A stretch of 64,000 nt of DNA from Notolepis coatsorum (Eukaryota > Chordata > Actinopteri > Aulopiformes > Paralepididae). The position numbers were made by a program, and so were the translations under genes. The notes below the pieces were generated by a model. The model did no database searches, was not told the origin of the DNA, and saw nothing but the letters and a program-made list of their open reading frames with translations. This document shows, piece by piece, positions 1-8,370 of this stretch (within the stretch, counting starts at the first letter, position 1; every line of letters starts with the position of its first letter). Location of the stretch: contig OZ020586.1 in NCBI GenBank assembly GCA_963971535.1, positions 73,700,949 to 73,764,948 on the forward strand, given 5' to 3'.

Positions 1-797
1 GGTGGTGGAAACTGGATACTGATATAAAGAAACAAATAACCAATAAATATGAAGTTATATTTGAACCTCTGTTGTCAAGCGTCGTCAATATAACCCACCC
101 CCTTTTCTCACGAATGGAACTGGTGTCGTGGAGTCCGCTTTGAGCGTTTTCCAGGGTTAACGCTAGCCTATTTATTACTAGTTAGCAGCTAACATTGCTT
201 GCGTCAATTATATTGCATGTCATTGATCTACCGGTCGATCACGGTCGACTGGTTGGGCACCACTGGTCTATAGAAATAAATGCATTTGAACAAGAAACCA
301 ATGTATAGACATAGCAATGGCAAAAAAATTGCCAGGCCTAATGCGAGCCAGGGAAGTCTTGTGCTTGTAACGTGGCTTCATGTTTTCATCCACTGAGCCG
401 TGGCCCGTGAGGCTCAACATGCTTGTTTGGTTGAGGTCTGAACTCGCCAAATTGCCCATAAATATAATTTTTGTGGGTATTGTCCAGTTGTTGCTGTATG
501 TTTTTATCTGCCCAAAATTCAAGCAAGCATGAAAGCATTACAGTAATGACGTTGTGTGTGTCAGCAAGTTGATACAGCAAGCCTCTTCCGTGTTTTGGTA
601 CAAGCATGCACCACGCCCCCCGCTCCCACTGGCGCGCACCCGGAACCACCTATTCCAGCGGTCCAGGTTTGGAGCGAATCAGCGTCCCCGGGGACGCAGG
701 GGAGCATTCTCAGTAGGACGACCACACCCTTTTCTGGTGCGATCGGGCTGTGATTCGACCCTAAGACCCTGGCTCAGAGCAACATAAAGGGGACGCG
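1..797. other. Intergenic DNA, no gene recognised
   Basis: I see no conserved coding sequence, RNA gene or clear repeat here. The open frames are short and overlap on both strands with no recognisable domain. The stretch from about 600 to 790 is more GC-rich than its surroundings. Confidence 0.5.
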
Positions 798-1379
798 TGT
801 TACTGTTCCGCAACTGTAAGTTACTTCCGGGGTAGGCCTGATTGGCCCCGACAGGCACGTGACAGGCGCGGCCACGCCCCGCGGCAGCCTAAGGACGAGC
901 AACGAGGCTGCTGAGAGCTGAGCTGCAACGCGGAAATAGGCTGTCTATTGCCATTCTCTAAGACAAACTCTAACCTTAACCAGCTCCTTAACAGCGCCTA
1001 AACTTAACCTTTCTAACCATAACCAACTCCGAAACAATGCCTAACCTTAACCAACTCCGAAACAATGCTTAAAGTTAACATGCCTAAACTTAACGGCGAA
1101 CGAATGCACGTTAAAAAAAAAAAATAAAAAATTGAAGGGAATCGAACTTGCCAGCAACGGACGGTAGGATCCACACCAATGCAACGCTGCCAATTGAGCT
1201 ATTTCTGGATAGTGAAAAAGGGCGTATTACTGCTACATAATGCTGCCGCGGAGCGTGCCGCGCGGCAGAGAAAGTTGCACGTCCTGAGGCTGCCGCGGGG
1301 CGTGGCCGCGCCTGTCACGTGCCTGTCGGGGCCAATCAGGCCTACCCCGGAAGTAACTTACAGTTGCGGAACAGTAACA
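798..1379. mobile_element. Foldback-type element with about 99-bp inverted ends
   Basis: Positions 798-896 and 1281-1379 are reverse complements with one mismatch seen (position 891 region against 1286). A weaker match continues a few bases inward. The ends read tgttactgttcc and ggaacagtaaca. The interior holds several cctaaccttaacc-like runs, a twice-repeated ccaactccgaaacaatg motif, and a tRNA-like segment on the minus strand. There is no transposase reading frame, so this looks like a non-autonomous DNA element with long terminal inverted repeats. I could not find a convincing target-site duplication, so the exact ends and superfamily are open. Confidence 0.7.
1135..1208 (-). pseudogene. 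tRNA-like segment (decayed tRNA or SINE head)
   Basis: Read on the minus strand it has an A-box-like tagctcaattgg (1190-1201) and, about 40 bases on, a B-box-like gttcgattccc (around 1138-1148). T-rich runs that could end pol III transcription follow. The acceptor and T stems do not pair well by eye, so it is unlikely to be a working tRNA. It sits inside the foldback element, between the inverted arms. Confidence 0.4.
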
Positions 1380-1699
1380 GGCAAAGGGCGTACAGACAAC
1401 AAAGGTCACTATCTACATGCTACACTATCACAAACAAAAGGGTAAATTGTGGTGGAAGGGGAAGACACTGCTCCCAATCAGCAGCAATCAGCTGCAACAC
1501 AGGACACAGCCAAAAGCAGCATGGCACGTAACAGGCACATATCAAGTCAGCAATGTTAAGGATTGGGGGTGCTTGTTATAACTGCATATTCAGCTATCCC
1601 CAACTCCATCCGTCCAGTCTGTGTACCTACTGTACTGTTTAAACGAGACAGACAGTCTGACAATGGTGTAGGCTGCAGGCAATCGATGTAATGAAGCAG
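1380..1699. other. Intergenic DNA, nothing recognised
   Basis: No conserved reading frame, RNA gene or repeat was recognised between the foldback element and the TTAA element. Confidence 0.5.
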
Positions 1700-2637
1700 T
1701 TAAAGGAGCACCTATCTCAAACCCTGCCCTCTTTTCTTGATCCTCCAATCACAACTGTCGCTTACTTTGTTTGTCCGAGGTAAGTTGTGATTGGAGGATC
1801 AAGAAAAGAGGGCAGGGTTTGAGATAGGTCCATTCAATGAAAATCAATGCCGATTTATTTTGTACATAATGTCACACATGTCCCAAGGCTCTAAACAGTT
1901 TTGCACACATTCATTTAGTTTGACATATTGAGAGTAAATGAGTTTGAATATGGGCCACCAGTGATGTCATCAGAGGACACTGAATCCTTGTGTTGTGTTA
2001 ACTTCAATGGCTTCCTGTACAGAAATATATCCAGCTGTCCCGTGATTAGTGGAAAAAGGATTGTTGAAGCTGTTTTCTCATAAAATTTGGATGAGCTTCA
2101 TCTCTTAAACCTCTGGACTATCATTCTGCCCTCAGATTTATTACTGGTGACAGATATGATACCCACCACTTGTGTTCTTTATGAAAAGGTTGGATGACCT
2201 TCTCTGGTTGAAAGGCATAGCTATCATTGGTATTTGTTTATTTTTAAAGTCTGTATTAGTAAGCTTCCCCCTTATATCACAACACTGTTAGAATGGAACT
2301 TGGAACCTATTCTACACGTTCAAATGGCTGGTTGGTTCTTTGCTCTGAACTAGGAAAAACTGCTTTTTCCTTTGATGCTTCCAACACCTGGAAGGCCATC
2401 TCTGAATTTTAAAGTATTATCTCCTACCATTGTGTGTCGACTTGCAACTGTCTTAACTTATTTGTATTGTTTATTCTTATTAGTTGTGCCTATATGTCCT
2501 CTGATGACATCACGGGAGGAGATATTCAAATTCATTAACTCTCAATAACTAAATTAATGTGTGCAAAACTGTTTTCACCCTTAGGATATGTGTGACTAAA
2601 TAAATCTGTGTTGTTTTTCAGTGAAGTGCCCCTTTAA
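1700..2637. mobile_element. TTAA-flanked miniature inverted-repeat element, copy 1
   Basis: The element starts TTAAAGGAGCAC (1700) and ends GTGCCCCTTTAA (2637). The subterminal regions (about 1830-1980 and 2495-2625) are diverged inverted copies of each other, sharing landmarks such as gttttgcacacatt and gatgtcatcagagg. TTAA at both ends is what piggyBac-type elements leave, but the tetranucleotide is palindromic and could instead be part of the inverted repeat. No transposase is encoded. Related copies lie at 6642-6878 and 57736-58303. A perfect hairpin is nested in the left end. Confidence 0.7.
1710..1829. repeat. Perfect 47-bp stem hairpin nested in the TTAA element
   Basis: Positions 1710-1756 and 1783-1829 are exact reverse complements separated by a 26-base loop. 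Comparison with the right end of the host element shows that the hairpin interrupts its left inverted repeat just after ggagca. It is therefore a later insertion or a local inverted duplication. Perfect pairing suggests it is young. Confidence 0.85.
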
Positions 2638-3533
2638 CATTAAATAAGTTTGCTACCTGCTTTTGACAGAAATGTTGGTAGAAATGTAACCAAAGCGCTA
2701 ATCAGTTCATGTTTGCTACTCAATATTTCAGTTGAATGTCATTAACAAAATGATTGAATCATCGAATTGAACCACGGTCGTGTAGGATTTCCTATGACGC
2801 AACGCATCGAATAGTTGTCTAAATAATCAAGATCAAATTGTGTTTGGATCTAATGGCCAACACTCCCTGAAGTCAATTCTCTTTTGGCGGACGGCGACCG
2901 ATAGCATAATCCTCAGCTGTCAATCCTGGGACCGACTTAGCTGTATATCCTCCTAGCTATCCCATCTCTCTAGCACGAGTGGACAGACGGGCCACAGCCT
3001 ATCCCTCCACATATCTCCCGTTATCCCCTCCCACCCCAACACCACATGACTGACGACACAGAAGATCCCACCGGCAGCGACGACAACAGCGGTTCAGGCC
3101 CATCAAAGAAGCATCCAGCGGGATAGAGAGAGAGAGAGAGAGCGAGACCCAGACAGGGGATATTTTAGGGGCTAGCCAACCCCAAACCAGCCCGCCCACC
3201 ACCCCTCGGACCGACCACGGACCGCCTTTGCTCCCTTTGTGTTCCCTTTCCTGTCGCTGCCTGTCAAACTTCTGGATTCACAGGAACCTTTGTGGCGTCC
3301 GCGTCCCTCCGCTTGTTCCCCCCCTTCCCGTCTCTTCTCACGTCTCCTCGCTCACACCAATTACTATAGAGATACTATAGTTGATCACTGCAGTTATTCT
3401 GTGGTACATATCTACAGAATATACAGAGAAAAACCACAGGGACAGTATAGGTTTTACTATAGTTCATTTTTAGCATTGTCACCTTTTATGTTGCCATTAT
3501 TTCACCAGCTATCTTTATCAACCCCACCACCAG
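2638..3533. other. Intergenic DNA with a short GA tract and a 26-codon open frame
   Basis: No gene is recognised. A (GA)n tract lies at about 3126-3146. Just before it, ATG at 3046 opens a 26-codon frame ending at 3126, rich in Asp, Ser and Gly, in a GC-richer setting than its flanks. There is no splice donor at its end and I do not recognise the peptide, so I do not call it a gene. Confidence 0.4.
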
Positions 3534-3568
3534 CACACACACACACACACACACATACACACACACAC

Positions 3569-3601
<33 letters not shown>

Positions 3602-3612
3602 TACACACACAC

Positions 3613-3649
<37 letters not shown>

Positions 3650-3689
3650 TACACACACACACACACGTACACGTACACACAGAGACACA
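3534..3689. repeat. (CA)n microsatellite with CATACA interruptions
   Basis: About 150 bp of nearly pure acacac interrupted at irregular steps by acat. The reading frames across it are repeat artefacts. Confidence 0.97.
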
Positions 3690-4048
3690 CTCTCCTATTC
3701 TAATCCTGGGGACAATGTCAGCCAAGTGACGTGTATTAATATCCCCAAAGGGGGACATAACTGGCATAGTCTTCCTCCCGGCCCGGCAGTGTGGCCCTCG
3801 ATGCCCCCAGTGGCCTATCTGTCACTAGGCCGGCCCCCCCAGGCCCCTGCCACAGGCTACAGGGCAGGTGATGGTGGACAGAGAAGGAATCACAAGGAGT
3901 AGAGTTACCACCATGGACACTTCTCCATTTCTGTGTAGAGATGTGTGTGTCCTGCTCTGCCTCTCTTTCTCCCTCCCCCCTCTCTCTCTTTCTCTCTCTG
4001 ACACATCTTTTATTTGTGGGCACCCCCACCTACCTTAATGCCCCCTTC
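3690..4048. other. Intergenic spacer between microsatellites
   Basis: GC-rich in the middle (about 3770-3850), with no recognised gene or mobile element. Confidence 0.5.
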
Positions 4049-4069
4049 TGTGTGTGTGTGTGTGTGTGC

Positions 4070-4162
<93 letters not shown>
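4049..4162. repeat. Compound (TG)n(TC)n microsatellite
   Basis: About 10 TG units are followed by roughly 45 TC units, ending at 4162. The low-complexity reading frames here are not genes. Confidence 0.98.
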
Positions 4163-4164
<2 letters not shown>

Positions 4165-4656
4165 GCCTGTTCATAAAAAGCCACTGCCCGAGGGAGACTG
4201 AGGTTTTCCTGAAGGATCGAATCATAATATGTTTTGCTAACTAGCTCGTTGTCGCGAGCCACATGGCTGACACTAAAGGAGAGGAGGTTTCATCAGGCCT
4301 CCACCTCGAGAACGCACTGGAGCTGGTGACGACGGGGACCTGTGCTGGAATGCTGAGCTAGTTTTGGCTAGCAACGTTTCCTTTAAAAAATATTTAATTA
4401 AATGATGCTTAAAAGAACACACCAACATTTTGGGAAATTAGCTTACCGTCTTCTCCAGAGAGAGACAATAAGATAGATACCAGTTTCCTCTCTGTGCGTT
4501 CAGTAGAAAGCTATCTGGCTGCACATTAGCCTAGCTTAGCACAATGAATGGAAGCGGACATGGCCGGTTAGCCTAGGCATTGTCCAACTAACACCTCTCC
4601 CGAAGGCTAACCGGCCTACAAAGTAACAAAAGCCAAAACCTCTTTATTAGTCTTTG
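4163..4656. repeat. Dispersed repeat fragment with a short palindrome
   Basis: Part of this stretch (about 4420-4575) resembles 53140-53235: both contain accaacatt followed by gggaaa and a cttac-gtct motif. Both also contain a gcctagcttagcacaa-type segment, but in opposite orientation. A 13-bp inverted repeat (ggccggttagcct at 4562-4574, matching 4604-4616) lies at the right. It is probably a non-coding transposon family that I cannot name. Confidence 0.4.
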
Positions 4657-4824
4657 TCAATAATAATAATAATAATAATAATAGATTCTATTTGTAATGT
4701 GCTTTACAGTTGAGGGGGGAAACCTCAAAGCACTAGTTAAAAGAACTTAAAAACTAGCGAGAATAAAGGAAAGAAAGAATATAAAAATAGGCAAGACTAA
4801 ACATAGAATAACATAGAGAAACAT
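4657..4824. mobile_element. (AAT)n-tailed retroposon 3' fragment
   Basis: A run of AAT units (about 4659-4683) is followed by attctatttgtaatgtgctt. The same arrangement of an ATA/AAT run next to a conserved end is seen at 55257 and is typical of the 3' tails of L2/CR1-type non-LTR elements in fish, read on the minus strand. No coding part is present. Confidence 0.45.
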
Positions 4825-5302
4825 AGAATAAATAAAACTGGGGCGGTTAGGTGGCCGAGCGGAGATTGCGTTCGTCACCAACCCCGGAGCACCAGCTTGG
4901 CTGGCCGTCTGCACTAATACAATTGGCTGTATTAGAGGGTGGGAGAAGCCTGCGGGGTGGGTCCGGGTCGTTGTAAACAGCGACTCCTACAGTTCGGTCG
5001 GGGCGCCTGCTAAGCGCGGATAGGACTTGAGGGGGATAGTGTGGTCCTCCCACACGCTACGCCCTCTCGATGAGAATCCGCGCTGCCAGGTGAAAAGAAG
5101 CGGTGATTGGCTGGACGTGTGTCGGAGGAAGCACGTGGTAGCCTCCACTCTCCCAGATGATCTGACTGTGGGGGGTAAGTGCGCAGCGACCAGGAAGGGA
5201 CTGGGAATTGGCATACGACTAACATTGGGATGGGAGAAAATCGGAGGAAAATGGAGGGGGAAAAAGATCAATAAAAAAAGAAAAAAAGAATAAATAAAAC
5301 TG
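4825..5302 (+). mobile_element. tRNA-derived SINE, copy A, with 16-bp target duplication
   Basis: The SINE body is 4841-5286. It is flanked by exact 16-bp direct repeats agaataaataaaactg at 4825-4840 and 5287-5302, the mark of LINE-mediated insertion. The head has the A-box-like tggccgagcgg of Leu/Ser-type tRNAs. The B box is missing: compared with copy B at 52228, a segment between caccaac and the ggctggccgtc motif is deleted. The body shares cgcctgc, accaggaaggg and aattgggatgggagaaaa-type blocks with copy B, and the 3' end is A-rich. Confidence 0.88.
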
Positions 5303-5352
5303 ATCAAATAAATTGGTAAAAGAACATAAAATGTGTGGAGCTAAATTTTTTA

Positions 5353-6375
5353 TAAAAAAGTCAACAGAAGGCTCTACTAGTCTTTGTCAGTTGTAATAAG
5401 GGTGGGGAAACACCAAATAACGCAGTCAAATGGTCTGGTTCAACCTGGGTACTGCATGTTTCAGAGAGTGTATCGAAGATATTTTTCCAAAAATCCACTA
5501 GGGATGGACAACTCCAAAACATGTGCACATGGTTTGCTGGGGACCGATTACATCGTGGACAGTTAGGTTTCACATTTTTGTAAATTCTGGATAATCTCAT
5601 TGGAGTCCAGTGAGCTCGGTGGATGATTTAGCATTGGATGAGACCTTCACCATGCAGAGCACAAATGAAAGAGGTGTGAACCTTTTTGAGTGCTTTTTCC
5701 CACATGTCGTCAGATATCTCATCCCCCAATTCCTCCTCCCATGAGGACTTAATAATGCTTAGGGAGGTGGACTGTAATGAGCATAGCTGCCTATAAATTC
5801 TCGACAGGGAGCCCTTTAGAGTGGGAAGGGGGTAAGAAAAATGTCGAGTTGTGTTTCACCAGGAAGGGTGGGGAAATGGGTATCTAAACTGCGGACATAG
5901 CTCCGGATCTGTAAAAAGTAAAACCTAAAGAAATTACTTCTGGGGAGACCGTACTTAACCGATAGTTGTTCGAACGTAGCAAAGGTATTATCGATATAGA
6001 GATATAGATCTTTAAATTTTCTAATACTGAGTATAGTCCATGTTGAGAAAGCGCCATAAATCATAGATGGGGGGGAAGCCGGATTCGAGGCCACCGGGGC
6101 AGCAAAAGAAGTTGTGTGAAAGCCAAAGTGGCGTCTAGATTGGTTCCAAATCGTCATTGTTGATTTGACACATACATTTTTTATAAAGGGGATATAAGGG
6201 CCTAAACTAGTGGCGTGGGCGAGAGAGGACAGTGATGCCGGTACGGACGAAGCTGCCTCCATCTCCAGCCAAACTGGAGGTGAGGACATCCCTCCACACT
6301 GCAGCCAAAACTGAACGCTCCTAAAGTTAACAGCCCAGTCGTAGAACCTGAAATCCGGTAGCCCGAGATAGTAAA
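5353..6375 (-). pseudogene. L1-type LINE, C-terminal end of ORF2, decayed
   Basis: The minus strand encodes the C-terminal part of an L1-clade reverse transcriptase. The upstream part (about 6372-5816) contains WLEME and IWNQSRRHFGFH motifs; the downstream part (5600-5361) contains MRLSRIYKN, then CPRC, then HMFWSCP, which give the CX2CX8HX4C knuckle found near the C terminus of L1 ORF2 proteins. The frame shifts once in a C-run near 5816-5830, and an in-frame TAA interrupts it near 5625. The endonuclease and catalytic RT regions are absent, so this is a 5'-truncated dead copy. Its job was target-primed reverse transcription; it may belong to a family that also mobilised the SINEs, but that is inference. 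Confidence 0.85.
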
Positions 6376-6641
6376 TAGTACACTTTTAATAAGTTTACTA
6401 AAATACAATTTACGTTTTGTACAAATCTGTTTTTTTAAGTGTACTTAGATTACTTACAGCATACTAATCAATAGCATACTAAATGTGCTTTGAACTAGTA
6501 CATGAAAGCACACGTGTCAAAAATATGTTGCAAATATACTCTCAGAAAGGTACTTATGGGTAGAAATATACTTTTAACACTACTTTCAGTATGAAAAAAT
6601 ATACTATTATTTACTAGAGTCTGGTGTCTCTGGTGCGCAAC
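6376..6641. other. AT-rich intergenic DNA
   Basis: AT-rich, with recurring tagtgtact, gtactta and atact motifs. This may be a decayed miniature element, but I see no clear ends. Confidence 0.4.
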
Positions 6642-6878
6642 TTAAAGGGGCACTTTGCCAAAAAACAATGCTGATTTATTTTTAAATAAAGGTTTTAAAT
6701 TAAATGAAATTACAGCTCAATGAAATGATAAGGTAGTAGTTATTGCTATTTTTTCATCTACTGTACATACGTGCATGGTGCTCTAATCTAATTAACACAA
6801 CACAAGGATTCAATGTCCCTGATGACATCACTGGTGACCATATTCAAAGTGTTGTTTTTTGGCGAAGTGCCCCTTTAA
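6642..6878. mobile_element. TTAA-flanked miniature inverted-repeat element, copy 2
   Basis: A 237-bp element with 27-bp terminal inverted repeats at 6642-6668 and 6852-6878, one mismatch apart, starting TTAAAGGGGCACTT. It shares ends and internal landmarks (gatttatttt, gatgacatcac) with 1700-2637. It has no coding capacity. This is the most compact and best-defined member of the family in the window. Confidence 0.85.
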
Positions 6879-7640
6879 GGAGATACTTGTTCATTACTAC
6901 TGTTAAATACTATACTAACGCAAGTGCGACACCTACTCAAGGAAAATGTACATCCTATATGACCCTCCATCTACTAACCTCCATAACTAAATGTATGTTA
7001 CACCCTTACACTTCACTTTGACCTTTGACACATACTTGACCTTTGAACTGACATTAGCAGTTATGCTAACCTTGCTAAACGACACCATACTGTTTCCTCA
7101 GTGACTCTCAGGCTATCGTTAACGGAGTCAAATGGCTTTGTGACTATAACGGGTCTCCCAAGCATTGAGTTACCAGAATGTTTATTCATTCACTCACTCA
7201 ATCTTTATTTCATCTCGAAGGATCATTGAGAGCAAGCTCTCATTTACAATGACATTGAGAAATACAAAACAATATAGAGACAAAAAGTCAATCAATTAAA
7301 CATTTCAAATAATTAAAAACAACTGCAGACTTTGGTGAAGTGGTTTGCTATTAACTGACCAATAGATACTAATGACTTTTAAAGTGCATTGCAAAACATT
7401 CCATATTTCTTGGCCACAGAAGCTAAAATCAGATTTGCCTAATTCGGTGCAAACTCTAAGATGCAAACGATCAAATACTTTGCCTAAAACGACCAAAATC
7501 GTTTTAGTCTGGACATGGCCTAAGTGTAAGACATTCACCAGAGCGAGTATGACAAGGTCCAGAGCTCCAATCCAGCAATGTGCACATTTACTTTGGATAC
7601 TTAAGTACCTTCCCCATCAAATACTCTCCTACCTTCTACT
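6879..7640. other. Intergenic DNA with a possible LINE tail
   Basis: No gene recognised. Around 7195-7265, caatctttatttcatctcg followed by gagcaagctctcatttacaa resembles a dispersed fish retroposon end, which I cannot classify. Confidence 0.4.
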
Positions 7641-8030
7641 CAGGGTTGTAAAGTACTTGAGTAATTGCACTTCGTACATTTAACTGACTTTTACTCAAGT
7701 GTGTTTTTAGCCAGATACTCTGACTTTTACTTTTTTTTTTTAAACTTTTTTTTTTAGCGTTTATCGCTTTTCTGGTCAAGCATGACCGACAGATACAGGG
7801 TGAAACGGGATATAGATCAGGGGAAGACATTCTGGTAAATGACGGCGGGTCCGGGAATCGAACTCGAGTCCACCAGATCCGTGACGCAGCACGGTTTTCC
7901 CCGACGCAGAAATAGCGCCGACATATGCGGTGAGCTACTGGAGCTCCCCCCTCTGACTTTTACTTGAGTAAGATTTTGAGACGGTACCCATACTTTCACT
8001 TAAAATGTCTGGGTACTTTTTACACCCCTG
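7641..8030. mobile_element. hAT-like miniature element (CAGGGTTG...CACCCCTG)
   Basis: The ends are CAGGGTTGTAAAGTAC (7641) and GTACTTTTTACACCCCTG (8030), with a 7-bp flanking match ttctact (7634-7640 and 8031-8037). The interior is made of ttacttgagt/acttaagt-type motifs, the usual look of this miniature family in fish. A longer relative with a perfect 8-bp target duplication lies at 62770-63627. A SINE is nested in it. Confidence 0.8.
7718..7965 (-). mobile_element. tRNA-derived SINE nested in the hAT element
   Basis: The SINE is 7733-7950 on the minus strand, flanked by exact 15-bp duplications ctctgacttttactt (7718-7732 and 7951-7965). On the minus strand it starts gggggagctccagtagctca with an A-box-like tagctcacc, has a B-box-like gagttcgattcccg about 80 bases in, and ends in an A-rich tail seen here as the T-run at 7733. 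It is a different family from the 4841 and 52228 SINEs. Because it duplicates sequence of the hAT element, it arrived after it. Confidence 0.88.
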
Positions 8031-8280
8031 TTCTACTTAAGTAAAACTTTGAATGGAAACCTGTAACTTTAATCAGAATACTAACTATCCTCTCAGGGTC
8101 TCTACATTTGTAATGAATGAACTAAGTGCCACTTCAGCTACTTCAACAATGACCTCATCATTACAGAATAGGAGGTTCCACACGTCTCTGTTACCCAGGC
8201 TCTCATTTGACTTTTAAAATCCAGCGTTGTCGATGAGTGAGCTAATCACACTCTAAATGTTAGACCCAACAGCACTGTGT
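8031..8280. other. Unique spacer left of the satellite
   Basis: No gene or repeat recognised. The tandem array begins directly after cagcactgtgt. Confidence 0.5.
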
Positions 8281-8370
8281 GGTGAGGTCCACACAATTCA
8301 AACCATTAAGACAGTAGGTGAGGTCCACACAGTTCAAACCATTAAGACAGTAGGTGAGGTCCACACAGTT
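8281..8370. repeat. Left-edge units of the array, longer 36-bp form
   Basis: The first two units read ttcaaaccattaagacag instead of ttcattaagacag, five bases longer than the 31-bp unit. From about 8365 on, all units lack these bases. Array edges escape homogenisation, so the 36-bp form may be the ancestral unit. Confidence 0.8.

Noticed and set aside
958-1098. Interstitial telomere-like repeat (taaccttaacc runs)
   Set aside because: The runs are ccttaacc/ctaaac mixtures with irregular spacing, not TTAGGG, and belong to the interior of the foldback element.
3239-4244. Frames rich in Thr-His, Cys-Val, Ser-Leu or Arg-Glu dipeptides
   Set aside because: They are translations of the CA and TC microsatellites.
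5010-5307. Open frames on both strands within the SINE
   Set aside because: The region is a tRNA-derived SINE with exact target duplications, so the frames are incidental.
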